Shown here: one piece after another, positions 1 to 50,515 of the stretch
How positions within the stretch are numbered: the first letter of the stretch is position 1
How the letters are laid out: each line of letters begins with the position of its first letter
Origin: Glandiceps talaboti
Taxonomy: Eukaryota > Hemichordata > Enteropneusta > Spengelidae
DNA: 64,000 nucleotides
Assembly (NCBI RefSeq): GCF_964340395.1
Contig: NC_135561.1
Coordinates: 15,816,461-15,880,460, forward strand
Direction of reading: 5' to 3'
The notes under the pieces: generated by a model
Seen by the model: the letters and a program-made list of their open reading frames with translations, nothing else
Told to the model about the DNA's origin: nothing
Database searches by the model: none
Program-made: the position numbers and the translations under genes

Positions 1-11049
<11,049 letters not shown>

Positions 11050-12850
11050 GTAGGCTAGAAGTTATCTCCAACTCACAGTGTATCGGTGGCTTTACTCCTT
11101 TCGATATCATCCCTTGCTCTATCCATATTGTTATTCAAGTCTGGAAAAGCTTCCCGATACTGTTGTTGGGTTGGGGAAATACTTGCTGGTGATGTTCACA
11201 ATTTATAGACTTATGTGCATTGTTACCTTATGTCCCGATTTGTTTGCATACGGTATGTCTTAAGGCCTGACTGTGAAGAGTAACTAGAGTATACCTGGCT
11301 TGTAAATTAACCTAAGCACCAGCTGCTGGGAATGGAAGCCCAAAATGCAGGTGAACAGCATCTGGAGTAATTTCTCTTGTTAGGGTTTAGCTTATATGGC
11401 CTTAGCTACCACATATTTAACATGCATTTTAACCCATTAACCTTTTATCATTCAATTTTATTTTTTGATTACACTGCTGAGCTGAAGTGAACAACTTAAA
11501 TTTTCTGGGCTGTTGGTCTGCCTGGGACAGCTATTGTTCTCATTTGCATTGTATATACCACATTCCTTGACTGTGTATATACGTACATAAACTACCATTA
11601 GTTTGTTATTTCACATTTCTGAAAACTAAATATCCGGTAATAAAAATAAAACACAACTTTGAATATTAAGAAAGAACTGAAATACTATTTGAATGTATTT
11701 GTACTCATTTCCTGTAGATAATACATAAATTTAATTCCTTTATCACAGTACAGAATTATCACTTATTAAATGTTGTAACTTGTGCATATGTTCTTTGTTG
11801 TTAGTATTATGGGTATTCCCACTCGTTCATGGAATAATTTGTTAGTGAAGCGAGTTATTTATCCCCATACATGATACCAATACATCACAAAAAAATAAAC
11901 AAACAAACAAACAAACAAACAAACAAACAAACAAACAAACAAAAACGTCGCTTAAAGACCAACTTTGCGAGTCTGTACTTCCCTCATACAATGTATTTTG
12001 CATTTGATATTTGACACACTTCAATTTGTCTACGCACCTTATTTTATTATTCAATGAGAATTTTCCATTTATCAAATTAGAAGAAACGCCACTATGCAAT
12101 AGATTTGTCACCTTTTGTGTTTACTCGTAGACTGCAACAGACAGTTGAAGAGTTCAATGGCTCTGTTTGCTTAAAAAAAATTCCAGAACTAAATAAAAAA
12201 AACTTCATAATGCAACACTTTAAGATAGCTAGATTGAATGAATACACATTCTTGCAACATTTTGTCTGAAAGAAATGAACTAATGTTCCACCATGCAGAC
12301 GTCAAATGCGGACATCAAAACATTGGCGCCCACTTGCAGTCCATCTAAATGACAAAATGTAGTAAGAAATTGTCATCTTGCTATTCTCTTAAGGTATAGA
12401 ATGTGCTGTTTCTTATAATTTTCTGTGTGGTTGCATCAAACAGTGCCAATGAACGCTAACATGAGACGTGCAGGAAGATTTTACAGAAATCGTGCAATGT
12501 CATTTTATTATGGAAATGCCAATTTTTTTTAATCATTAGATATAGATAAATATAGATGTCTTATAATGAAATATATACATTTCATTCGGTAATAGATCTT
12601 TGTTCTGCCATTTGCATTTCCGTGTCGTGTGTGTAATGACGTGTGTATGTGTTTGTGTGTGCGGCCATAACAGGATAAGACCATCCAGTATATCAGAAAG
12701 TCGTGACAGTTTAATGAAAGGTCATGAAAACGTATCAAAGGGTGATGACTGCATAGAGTAGCCATGGTAATGTATAAGAGGGTGATGACAATGCTGTTAT
12801 TTGTTATGTTGTTGGTGGTGTGTTATTTATTGTAGTCGCTGATAGGGGTA
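11050..12850. other. 3' flank of copy A, left inner arm of the palindrome
   Basis: I see no gene here. Stretches throughout match 14740-17427 in reverse complement, for example GTTGAAGAGTTCAATGG near 12143 against the same text inverted near 15444, and ACAGAAATCGTGCAATGTCA near 12483 against 15078. The segment includes a (CAAA)n tract at 11898-11942. Confidence 0.7.
12190..12470 (+). repeat. Dispersed repeat, copy 1
   Basis: The segment around CCACCATGCAGACGTCAAAT and CAAACAGTGCCAATGAACG recurs inverted at 15085-15340 as part of the palindrome. It recurs directly at 26995-27275 inside a copy B intron, so it is also an interspersed repeat. Confidence 0.55.
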
Positions 12851-13694
12851 TAAATCATGTTCACTTCGGAATATTTATGTAAACTTTATGTAATTTGTTA
12901 GACGCTTATTTACTTGAAATCACGTTTCCATTGTTGGTTTGGCAAAATAAAGTAGCGCCAATGGCGTTAAGCACAACTGTGCAGTTTGGGTCATTTTTGT
13001 TGAATGCTTATCCACATGCCAATTCATCCCTAATCGTTATTTTTGCAATTTACATCATCTTTTGTTGTTGTTATATGCGTGGCCTTTTTGCTAGGCACAT
13101 TTGCTCACCTTTAGAATGTTGCTTATCCACTTGCCTATCCATCTCAGTTGTTATCTTTGTCACATACACCATCATTTGTCATCGCTCATGTGTGTGCACT
13201 TGTTTCGAGACATACATGTGGTAATGTTTTGAATTTTTATCCACTTTCCTTTCCATCCCTGCTGTAATCCTTGCTATATACTCAATAATTTACCATGGAT
13301 GTGGTCTCACTGTTGGTGACACGTATCATTCACTACTCATACGAAGCGATTTAACTTAATCTAAGCTGTGGTTTAGACGTAGACAATAACTTCATTTCGT
13401 TTCTCATGTCACGGACGTTCGATGGAAAGCAGATTGCAGTTCAGTTGATATCAGAATTTACATATTGGGAATGTGTTGAGTAACTTTTATTTTCAGTTAA
13501 CATGATCAGACTAATTGACAATCGCACTATGTCACACAAGCTCAATGAACAAGCTTCTTTCGTTTAGGCCAAATCTTCTCCCCGTGGCATAAAATGTGAC
13601 CCTCCCCTAGTCCAGTGTGCTAAAGAATGACCATTCCTCAATTTCCTTTCTCTAAAATATGACCTCCCTTGTTCAAATATATCCGGGAAAAACA

Positions 13695-13790
13695 GTTGTA
13701 ACACCGCCTCCCTGTGGCATAGTTGTTAGAGCTCAAGATTAGTAGTCAGGAGGTCTATGTACCAGCCGTGTGACGTGCCTTACAGTCCCG
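13695..13790 (+). mobile_element. tRNA-derived SINE fragment (possible)
   Basis: CTGTGGCATAGTTGTTAGAG resembles a tRNA A-box region. The downstream B-box equivalent (GGTCTATGTACC) is poor. This is a weak, single-line call. Confidence 0.3.
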
Positions 13791-13804
13791 TTACAATATA
13801 TATT

Positions 13805-14240
13805 TTGTCACAGCCCTGGTACATGGTTGTGAAAAATATGCATGTTGCATGGATGTGGAATAAGGCCTCGTACCACGATTCTTTTGCACACCCCAGTACC
13901 ATAGCTGTGTACCGCACACCTTGCACACAGACGTGCACATCCATGTAACAGTTATGGTGGAAAAATACCCTGTAGCAACCCTTTTGTTCATATCTGACAA
14001 TAGCATTGCCCACACAGCTGGTACATGGCTGTGGCAAATACTGCTGTTACAGCAATGTTGTCATAGCAGGTGCTGCATGGCTATGGGAAATACCTATGTT
14101 ACAGCTATGCTCCTATAGCTGGTACATGGCTGCGGGAAAAACCATGAGTACGTGGATGTTATTAAAAAAACACCTATGCTGCATTGCTATTTTTAACATA
14201 CATGTTGCATTGATGTTGGCATACCAGTTACACAGCTGTC
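13805..14240. repeat. Degenerate tandem repeat, unit about 50 bp
   Basis: Successive units share the theme CACAGCTGGTACATGGCTGT, then GGxAAATAC, then TGTTACAGC, seen near 13810, 14010, 14061 and 14112. Divergence between units is high. Confidence 0.55.
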
Positions 14241-14301
14241 AAATCTAGGTATGTTACATCTAGTGTATTGTTACACGGATATTTTTCACATGGCTGGTAA
14301 A

Positions 14302-14324
14302 GCCCCCCCCCCCCCCCCCCCCCC
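14302..14324. repeat. C homopolymer tract
   Basis: This is a run of more than twenty C residues in the spacer. Assembly accuracy here may be limited. Confidence 0.9.
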
Positions 14325-14739
14325 GTTACTTCACTGAGCTGGTGCAGATATGTGCTCAATCCTGTCCTAGGTATGCAACTATCACATGGGTGTATGTCCA
14401 ACGTTCTCTATGTAAGTATTCTGAGTGATACCAGCATCAGGTCAAGCATGAATTGCAATAGGAACCGACAAGGGTGAATGATATAATACAATTACAGAAT
14501 AAGGAACTTTACAATGGTGGCAGTCATGGGATGTGGTAAGAGTAGGATTTGAAATTGTAGTCAACGGTGAGATCATGCCAAAATCACAAAATAATGCTAG
14601 ATGCTTAGTATTATATATGGCATAAGGCACAACCACAACTGGCTGAAGATAACTGCAGGGATGGATAGGGAAGTGGATCAATATTCAAAACGTTAACACA
14701 CGTATGCCTAGACACAGCACCACACACAACTAGCAACTA

Positions 14740-17427
14740 AAATGAATAACACATGCAAATAACAACACACAAAACACACGAAAGAAATAAAAACATGACC
14801 TTTTGATAGTCATAACTTTTTGATACATTGCCATGACCTCTTGATAATTTGTCATGACCTTCCATATCACTATCTCGACATTTTGATAGATGTAAAGGTC
14901 TTATATCTTTATGGCCGCGCACACAAACACATACACAGTCACGTTCATTAACACATGACACGGGAATAAGAATGGCAGAACCATCATCTATTCCCGAAGG
15001 AAATTTATATGTAACAGTATAAGACATCTATATTTATTGATATCTAATTTAAAAAATGGACAATTCTATAGTAAAATGACATTGCACGATTTCTGTAAAA
15101 TCTTACAGCACGTTTCAAGTCAGTGTTCATTGGTACTGTTTGATACAACCACACAGAAAACAATAACAAACTCTTCACATTCTACATTTTAAGACATATA
15201 TAGCAAGATCAGAATATCTGGCTACATTTTGTCTAAATAAATACTTAAACCATTCAAACATACTGCAACTACGCAGACACATGGGCGCCAGTGTATTGAT
15301 GTCTGCATTTGATGCCCGTATGGAGGTATACATTGCTTTAGTTCATTTAGACAAAACGTTGAAAGAAAGTGTATTCCTTCAATCTTGCTATTTTAATGTT
15401 TTGCCTTATGACGTTTCTTATTGATTTCTTGGAGGTTTTAGCAAACATACCCATTGAACTCTTCAACTGTCTGTTGCATTCCATGAGTAAACACAAAAGG
15501 TGCCTAATCTATTGCATAGTGGTGTTTCTTCTAATTTAATAAATGGAAACTTCTCATTCAATAATACAACATGAAATAAGGTGCGTAGACAAATTGAAAT
15601 GTGTCATTATCAAATATAAAATACATTTTATGAGGGTAGTACAGACTCGCAAAGCTAGGCTTTTAGCGACGTTTTTGTTTGTTTGTTTGTGTGTTTGTTT
15701 GTTTTGTTTACATTTTGTGATGTATTGTTATCATTTATGGAGATAAATAACTGAAATCTCGCTTCACTAACAAATAATTCCATGAAAGAGTGTGAATACC
15801 CACATACTAACAACAACGAACCTGTGAACACGTTACAACATTTAATAAGTGGTAATTCTGTACTGTGAGAAAGGAATATAAATAGCACATTAAAAACATG
15901 TATTATCTACAGGAAATGAGTACAAAAACACTCCAACATTATTTCAATATTTTCTTTCTTAAAACTCATAGTTGTGTGTTTTATTTTTTTCAAGGGATAT
16001 TTAGTTTTAAGAAAGGTGTCAGAACAAACAATTGTTAGTTTTTTGTACGTATATAGTTTTTGGTTACTGCAAGGTTTTAGCAAACATAGTCAATGAATGC
16101 TCTGTTGCAGTCCACGAGTAAACACACACAAGAGTTGACGTATATGTTGCATAGTGGTATTTCTTCTAAGTGGAACATCCTCATTGAATTATTAAATACA
16201 ACATGAAATAAGGTGCGTAGACAAATTGAAGTGTGTCATTATCAAATGCAAAATACATCAATTTGTATGAGGATAGTATCGGCGCGCAAAGTTGGGTGAC
16301 GTTTTCTGTTTGTTTGTTTGTTTGTTTGTTTGTTTGTTTGTTTGTTGTTTGTTTGTTTTTGTTTATATTTTGGTGATGTATCTTTATCAAATATTTTGCA
16401 AGTAAATAAGTGAAATCTCGAGTTACTAACCACATATTCCGTGAAAGAGTGTGAGTACCCACATACAAACAACAAAGAACCTATGAACACGTTACAACAT
16501 TTAGTATGTGACAATTCTGTACAAGTGTGAGAAAGGAATTACATATATGTATTATCTGCAGTAAATGAGTACAAAAACATTCCAACAGTATATTGTATTT
16601 CATTCTTATTATTCAAAGTTGTGTGTTTATTTTTCTAAGATTATTCAGTTTTCAGGAAGGTGAAAGAACAAAAGAATGTTAGGGTTTTTTCTGTACGTAT
16701 ATATAATGCAAATGTAAACAGTAGCTGTGCCAGGCAGACTAACAACAAAGCCCAGCTTATTAATCAAAATGGTTCGCTGAAGCTCAGCAGAGTAATTAAA
16801 GACTTGGTAAATAACGACGAAAAGGCTATAATTGAATGATAAAAGGTGAATAGGTTAAAATGCAAGTTAGATATGTGGTAGTCAAGCCCGGTCCTATCAG
16901 CTGAATCGTACCAACAGAAATTACACCTGGTTGGATATGCCATTTACCTACATTTTGGGGCTTCCATACCCAGCAGGTGCATAAGTTAATTACAAGCCGG
17001 GTATACCCTAGTCTTGCTGCTAGACCCCTTGGGCTATTCTGCCCACTGTGAAGGCGACTAAAGTCGCTACTGAGTTCGCCCTCGATTGCACCTTTCAGGT
17101 GTAAAGCTACCTTCGGTCACTTGTGGTAACGGAAGAAAGCCCTAGGTCTATCAGCTAGGCTAGGTATACCAAAGCTACTCTCAACCACCAGGCCAGAAGA
17201 TGTGTGCAAAAAAATCTGGAAATAAGATAACAATGCACACAAGCAGCAAGTAATTCCCCCCACAAAAGTATCGGTAAGCTTTTCAAAACTTGATTAGCAG
17301 TATGGATAAGACTTCTCTTAGGGATTGTGTTCTGGGTCAGGTATGAACAGAGCATGAGATGATATTTAAAGTGGTAACGCCACCGATACACGGGATAACT
17401 TCTAGGGTACTCATCCATTTTATATGT
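14740..17427. other. 3' flank of copy B, right inner arm of the palindrome
   Basis: It mirrors 11050-12850 but is longer because of an internal tandem duplication (15432-16069 and 16070-16720) and an extra segment at about 17005-17150 that has no copy A counterpart. I see no gene. AATAAA in minus orientation at 16626-16631 could be a polyadenylation signal for copy B. Confidence 0.6.
15432..16720. repeat. Tandem duplication of an approximately 640 bp 3'-flank segment
   Basis: GGTTTTAGCAAACATA occurs at about 15434 and 16072. Both are followed by matching text through ACATGAAATAAGGTGCGTAG (15566 and 16201), a (GTTT)n tract, the CACGTTACAACATTTA block and the GGAAATGAGTACAAAAACA block. Copy A's flank has one unit only. 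Confidence 0.65.
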
Positions 17428-40887
<23,460 letters not shown>

Positions 40888-42157
40888 TCTTGCTATTTAA
40901 CGTGAGGCAAATACATGTATATAGACATACATCAGCATCCAATAATCTCACGTTATCGACGTCAATCATGGGTAATTACCCGGAATTATAAAACCTGGGA
41001 CGTATAGCAATGACTTTGACATATACATAGACAAGGGGGAAGGGTGGAATATACCATTAAAAGGATGGGTACAGCACAATCAATCAATTGAATTTGATGT
41101 GGAGTTTTTGGATGTTTTATTTTTGAAATATTATAAATAGTCACGAGTATCTACAGTTTTAAAACATTTTCTCCTGTAGGTCTGGTACTAACCTTCCAGC
41201 ACGTACGAGTTATCATGTTAATGAACCCTTTCCGCAAAAAATGGATGCATAGCACAATTTACTGGCACAGGAGCACAATTGGAAAGAAAGGGCTAGTGGC
41301 AGAGGATGTGCTTAAAGGTTAACTCTCGGTGGCATTGTAACAGGGAACAAGACTGCTGACAGAGTCATTTAAACAGACTATAGTTAACTAGTTTGTGGGT
41401 AGTTTCTTTGCTTCGCTAAAACGTGTTAGACCTAATCGAAAATATTATGTGGATCCGACTACGCTCAATTTTAGAATAGGTGGGGTAGGGAGAATTTTTA
41501 TTTATTGTATTTATATATATTTATCCCATGTGTGAGTGTCTAGTTCAGGTAGTTATGTTTTCCCTTGTTTTCCGTATGGTCTCTGTGTTATTGGTTTCTT
41601 CCCATCAGATGTACAACCATTACAGATTGGCAGAACAGTTTTATATTGTCTTTGTAAGTTGATGTATGTGTCCGCATCCATTATGTCTTGCTAGAATTCA
41701 CAATTTTCGTGATTTTATTATTTTTTTCTCGAATACGTAAAAAATAGTTTAAGGTCGGCGTGAAAAGCTAGGTGATGTCGGATAACCGGATCCGGAAGCA
41801 GTTTTAGGCCTTAAATGAAAATAGTTTCATAAAATGAAATTGAGATAACTGAACTTTGTTAAAACCATGGAGGCGTGACAGAGAGGAGTGCTACAAATAT
41901 AGTCAGAACATGATTAATTAGGAGTTGGAATTTGATATTACCCTATTGTAAAACTCCCTAAAGGCTTTAGAATGAATGATTAATTAATTAACAGGCTGCT
42001 GCTTATTAGAACTATGATTAATTATAAATATATGTCAGGAACTTTGTCTTGTTGAGATATTACTTGTCAATGTTATCATTTTGAGTTGTGTTGCTGAGCT
42101 ACACGGTGTTTATAGCTTTAGTTATGTACAATAAACAAACATTTTTTTGAATTCAAC

Positions 42158-42338
42158 ATACATACATACATACATACATACATACATACATACATACATA
42201 CATACATGCACACATGCACACACACACACACACAAACACACACATACACACACATACACACATACACACATACACACACACATACATACATACATACATA
42301 CATACATACATACATACATACATACATACATACATACA
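42158..42338. repeat. (CATA)n/(CACA)n microsatellite
   Basis: Tetranucleotide and dinucleotide tracts, open in several frames. Confidence 0.95.
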
Positions 42339-42469
42339 GTCTGAATAAATAGATGTAAAATCCAACGTTTCGAATAAAAAGGTGTTTACCTAATATGTCT
42401 TGCCTATAAATACCTTGATAAAGAATTTTTATTCGAAACGTTGGATTTTACATCTATTTTTTCGGACTG
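42337..42469. mobile_element. Foldback element with 44 bp arms
   Basis: The left arm includes AGATGTAAAATCCAACGTTT (42351-42370) and CGAATAAAAA. The right arm includes TTTTTATTCGAAACGTTGGA (42426-42445), then TTTTACATCT. The arms are near-perfect inverted copies around a 45 bp loop. Confidence 0.7.
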
Positions 42470-42518
42470 TCTCACAAGTTCCTTATGCATTTCTTTGTAC
42501 TACAGTACTAGCAGCATT

Positions 42519-42566
<48 letters not shown>

Positions 42567-44861
42567 TATTTACATTATGCAAGCAAGGTTATATATATAT
42601 AGTTTTGGTAGTACTGGAACTCTTTCTTGGGTGTAACTCGGAGTTTCACGCTGTCGCCTCGCCCAATATGTCGTTCAAAGTTTGCTTTCGTCCATTATGG
42701 GCTGGGAGGGCGTACATTATTGTTTAAATAACATAATTATACCCCTCAAGCATAATTTAATTTAAAGGGAAAAAAATAAATGTTAAAAATCGACAAATAA
42801 TGGCGATTTGGAACGTTCTGACTCATATTTCGAGCCCCTCAAACCCATGGCCAGTGACGTAAAAGAAGACATGGGTTGTCGTGAAGTAAAACGACCAAGG
42901 TACATAAATTAACCCATATTTTCTGACAATATCGTGGCTCGAATAATGCAAAATATTACGGAAAAGTGAAAATGTGGAGGCTTATTAAATTTGTACAGAA
43001 TTGAAATTATTAGACGGGGTATGGGTTGATGTATTGCTTCATTAAAATACATGTTATATGTAGATCAGCACTAGATCCGAGACGATGTATGGAGTAATAC
43101 TGGAACTTAGACTTTGTTTCACGATAACCCTGAGTTTGGCCTCACTCTAAGCTGGATGGAGGTGAGAGAGGTACGTGTTCACAACTCTCCTATTCATGCT
43201 GGCACCGATTACGCTACTTTTTAAAAAAAATATTCGTACATACTTATAACAACATTATTTTGTATCATAACCATATACATCCTTCTATAGAATGTTAACT
43301 CACAATTGCAAGTGACTGTGCTGACAACCAAGCAATGGTTTGTTTATGTTCTCCCACGCTAAATGGGCAGACGATATTTGCAAGTAAAACATTGTGAGTG
43401 AAATAACGACCTGGGTGAATGATTGCGAACAGTTGGTGAACAATTTGAGACTACTAGTAACTAGGGGAAAGATTTGACATTTTCCTTCATAAAATTTGAA
43501 ATGAATAACAAATTCAAAATATTTGAAGATTATGTTTATGAAAAGAAACGAACAAACAAACAAACAAACAATAAATTAATTAATCTATTAAATAATTAAC
43601 AAACTATAAATTCTGACTGATCGAATCGCCTATGGCAGACGTCACGATAAATGATAAAGTGTATCGTTTTGGTGATAAAACGTCAAGTGGAGCCCAATTG
43701 CTTAAATGTATTGCCCTTCGGGCTAAAGATCAGAAGTACCCATCAGTTACTATTGAAAAAATCTTCACAAAACTTTGATAATGCTATCTGATGTAACTGC
43801 AGATGAAATGATGTGTTATGACATATACGTATTCCCAGTGAACACATATTTACTGTAGGGATACCTTAGGGATACCAAATTAGTAAGTGCAGAAAGAGTG
43901 CGATTACGCAGAAATATATAGCGTCGAGTTGGTGAACGAAAAAAAATCAACTCAGTCTTTAATTTTTTATATTTTATCGACAACAGAGAATGTGATATCG
44001 TTCAATAAGAAACTTTGGCATCGATTTGAATAAAATGCCATGTTTATTTTGGCCATGATTGCGCGCCATAGGAGATAGTATCTATAAAAAATATTATCAT
44101 CTTGACTCCTATATGCAATTACTGCAAAGAAAGTTGTTCAATTTGGTGACATGTATAAACAGCGTCATGCATACCTGAACTTAAACACAGTAATTACTAT
44201 ATCATGACGTTGTTTTTTCTCCTCCAAGGCTTGTCCCAAGCCGTATAAATAAAAATGAAAATACATCATGCATACAATTCCACTGACAAAACTCTGGAGT
44301 GTAGATAAAGTGATTAATGAGATTGTTAATATGTATGTAGTGGTTGTAATTACTGAAGACTCCCGAAATGTTTGCTATTATGATTGCTATGTGCCATTGA
44401 ATGTTTTTTGTCTTCAATCAACCGCCTCTTTCACTTGACTTGTTATGCATCATCGGGGATATGAATTATGTAGATACCACGATTACAATTAAAATACTTA
44501 CTATATTACCGGAAGTTAGTTTTCGCTAGTTGAATAACTCCAATGGAATAACGGTTGGGGGAGGGAGGGGTTATACCCCTCTTAGATCACCATCATCACC
44601 AGGAAGTACATTGTCAAGCTCTAATACAAATGTACATCCACTTACCAGTATCAGCAGATATCAATTCATGTTCACCAAATATTGTAATAAATGTTAGTCA
44701 CCATTCATCAATTAATCATACAGTTTTGTCATTGGTTCATGACATTATGTACAGTGTATGGAATGTAGACCAGAGACGTGTACACATGAGTTGGGGACCG
44801 GTCAGTTTCTCCAACCGGGGTGGGGGGTGGAGTTTTCTATCAGGCCAACAAAAAGTCACTG

Positions 44862-45180
44862 ATTGGGGAACAGTTACACTTTACTTTAATCTGGGAACAG
44901 TTGTATTTTACTTTGATTGGAGAACAGTTACACTTTACTTTGATTGGGGAACAGTTACACTTTACTTTGATTGGGGAACAGTTACACTTTACTTTGATTG
45001 AGGAACAGTTACACTTTACTTTGATCGGGGAAGAGTTAGGTTTTACTTAAAAGTTTGTTTAGGGAACATTTACATTTTGCTTTGAATGGAGAACAGTTAC
45101 ACCTTGCTTTGATTGGGGAACAGTTACAGTTTACTTTGATCTGGAAAGTTACATTTTACTTTGATCGGAGAACACTTTAC
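44862..45180. repeat. Minisatellite, 27 bp unit
   Basis: The unit GGGAACAGTTACACTTTACT plus TTGATTG repeats about a dozen times. The central copies are near-perfect and the outer ones decay. As 27 is divisible by three, it makes a spurious LYFDWGTVT-type frame. Confidence 0.9.
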
Positions 45181-45910
45181 CTTGTGAAACTGTTATCCTT
45201 CAGTTTCCATTTACTCTGGAAGCTTTGTAGTTATGTCCTCATTTGAATGTCTCCATAAAACCCATGATGCTTTTTCAGATAACAGTTTACCCCATGACCA
45301 TAAACACTGATTTCATGGTCAAAAGACAATATGTTCAAAGTGCTCATGTATAGCTTTTTAATGTTTGGATTTTTTAAACCAAACATTACACAACTATCAG
45401 ATACTATATTCCAATAATGCACATCACTTCAGGGACCTTATCATATTTTATCATGAAAGATTCAAAGTATGAATTGGTAAGTTTAAATGTTGGGTGGGGG
45501 ATTATGTTTTCGATAAAGACTTGTTATTGTAGTTACATGTCCAGCTTATGAAAATGATGCCAAATTACAAAAAATACCTTAAATAACCACACAAATTAAA
45601 ATGTATAGCTACATCAGCAGATTTTGTTATCAAAAAATGTACCAAATGATAGTGAATTTGATGACTGCATTTTTAAGACTTCAGCTGAATGACAAAAAAT
45701 CCTTAATTATGCAAATATATAATTTCAAATAAAAACCTTCATAAGCAAGCTTTATAGGACACTGTTTTGTTATTATGCGCCTAATTATATGAGGAATCAG
45801 ACACTTCAATCTTACATTATTACCTAATTATCAAAAAAAAATCTTTTAATTGTTCAAATGAATCATTAAACTAAAACAAATCAAGAATTGGAAATACAGG
45901 ATAAATGCGG

Positions 45911-45931
45911 GCGGGGGGGGGGGGGGGGGGG
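45911..45931. repeat. G homopolymer tract
   Basis: A run of about twenty G residues. Confidence 0.85.
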
Positions 45932-46536
45932 GACCTGTGAAATCTGATCTTGAAAGAGACCATGGTATGGGGATGATTTTGATCATGAAGTTCAGAGGCC
46001 TGGTGGTCTGCTGAGGGAGAAGAAACTTCCTGTGAAAGAGAATGATTCTCATTATCCTAAGAGGGTACAGAAACCTGTACAACACTATGTTTACTGCCAT
46101 ATTGGGTGGGTTGGTTCAAGGTAGTAAGCTTAGATTAAGCGCATATTGGGTGATTAGAATTGGCTTACAAATGAGCTGGTTCATTGTTGGGATTGGTACA
46201 GGAAGTTAACCTTTTGACCCAGCACTTTGTAACCCAACATACAGTTGGAAGTGTTCTTTTTGTTAGACCCAACAAATGCTTGAAAGAAGAGTGGTACAAT
46301 TGAGTTTGGAAAATGCATTTTTACTGTTTGTTACAGTGTTATGATTTGTGTTACTCATTGCTGCATTTTTGCAGTGTTCTCAAGTTGTAATATTATATTA
46401 TACCACAACAGTAAAAAAATACTAGTATCACACCACACCAAATAGCTCTTGTTGTAAAACCTTTTTTTAATTAGTCACTGATTTTGAAATGACACTCCAG
46501 TAAAGACAAATGTGTAGTTTACAATAATAAAGATCT

Positions 46537-49973
<3,437 letters not shown>

Positions 49974-50121
49974 TTTTGCTGTTTTTTAGGTCACACTGGA
50001 GATCTGAAAACAACAAAACGGATATTTAGTTATTAGTGAACCTGTCAATCACTGAAAAATACACTGAATTACAATATTAAAGCGTGAAAACGATGAATAT
50101 TTTCGGACATGTGATACTTAC

Positions 50122-50153
50122 AACCTATCTATGACCACGTTAGGAAAGAAAAG
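50122..50153 (-). other. RPL30: RPL30 non-coding first exon with 5'-TOP-like start
   Basis: On the minus strand, CCTTTTCTTTCC (50154-50143) is a terminal-oligopyrimidine-type start as used by ribosomal protein mRNAs. It is followed by a short leader and donor GTAAGT at 50121. The exact transcription start is inferred. Confidence 0.6.
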
Positions 50154-50491
50154 GCCGACCCGTCCCGGATGTGACGTATTCTCGTTTAAATCTCGCAGGG
50201 ATTTTCAGTTGGAAATATTTACAAGAACAATGTAGTCGACAGCACGAAAACAGCACGTTAGAACTCCAAAATTGTACTTATCTGATGGCATCATATCTGT
50301 GATATTTGCGAAATTATTCGTAGATTTACTACCAAATTTTTTTGTCACGTGATACATGCGAGACTATGCAAATATACCTACAAATTCCAATTTCAAAATG
50401 GCGGTGTAGTTCCCGTGTCCGAGACTGATATAAATGAATATTGATGGACAACTGATATCTTTAGTGGATCTCGATATTTAAGACAACCAAA
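50154..50491. promoter_or_regulatory. Divergent promoter interval of RPL30 and WDR35
   Basis: Only about 340 bp separate the predicted RPL30 start from the WDR35 ATG. Within it are a YY1-like CAAAATGGCGG (50394-50404), an octamer ATGCAAAT (50366-50373) and an E-box CACGTG in TCACGTGA near 50346. I see no convincing RFX X-box, which a ciliary gene might have. Confidence 0.55.
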
Positions 50492-50515
50492 ATGTTTATC
50501 TACTTAAGCAAGAAG
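50492..50515 (+). CDS. WDR35: WDR35 exon 1 (coding part)
   Basis: ATG plus seven codons, MFIYLSKK, then donor GTATGT, phase 0. Confidence 0.93.

Larger units (their letters stand above)
12850..14740. other. Spacer at the centre of the inverted duplication
   Basis: I find no inverted partner and no convincing gene in this stretch. It holds one end of the TIR element family seen at 26274-26705 (near 13515-13600), a tRNA-like SINE fragment (13695-13790), a degenerate tandem repeat (13805-14240) and a C homopolymer (14302-14324). Confidence 0.55.
40888..46536. other. Intergenic region between channel copy B and RPL30
   Basis: No gene is supported. The region holds (CATA)n at 42158-42338, a foldback at 42337-42469, (TA)n at 42518-42566, a 27 bp minisatellite at 44862-45180 and a G homopolymer near 45911-45931. 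The promoter of copy B should lie just above 40887, but I see no clear core element. Confidence 0.6.

Noticed and set aside
44555-45001. 148-codon frame as a possible gene
   Set aside because: Its second half is the 27 bp minisatellite and the first half has no recognisable domain or splice structure.
45846-46100. 84-codon frame with a poly-Pro run
   Set aside because: It crosses a G homopolymer and shows no domain or conservation signal.
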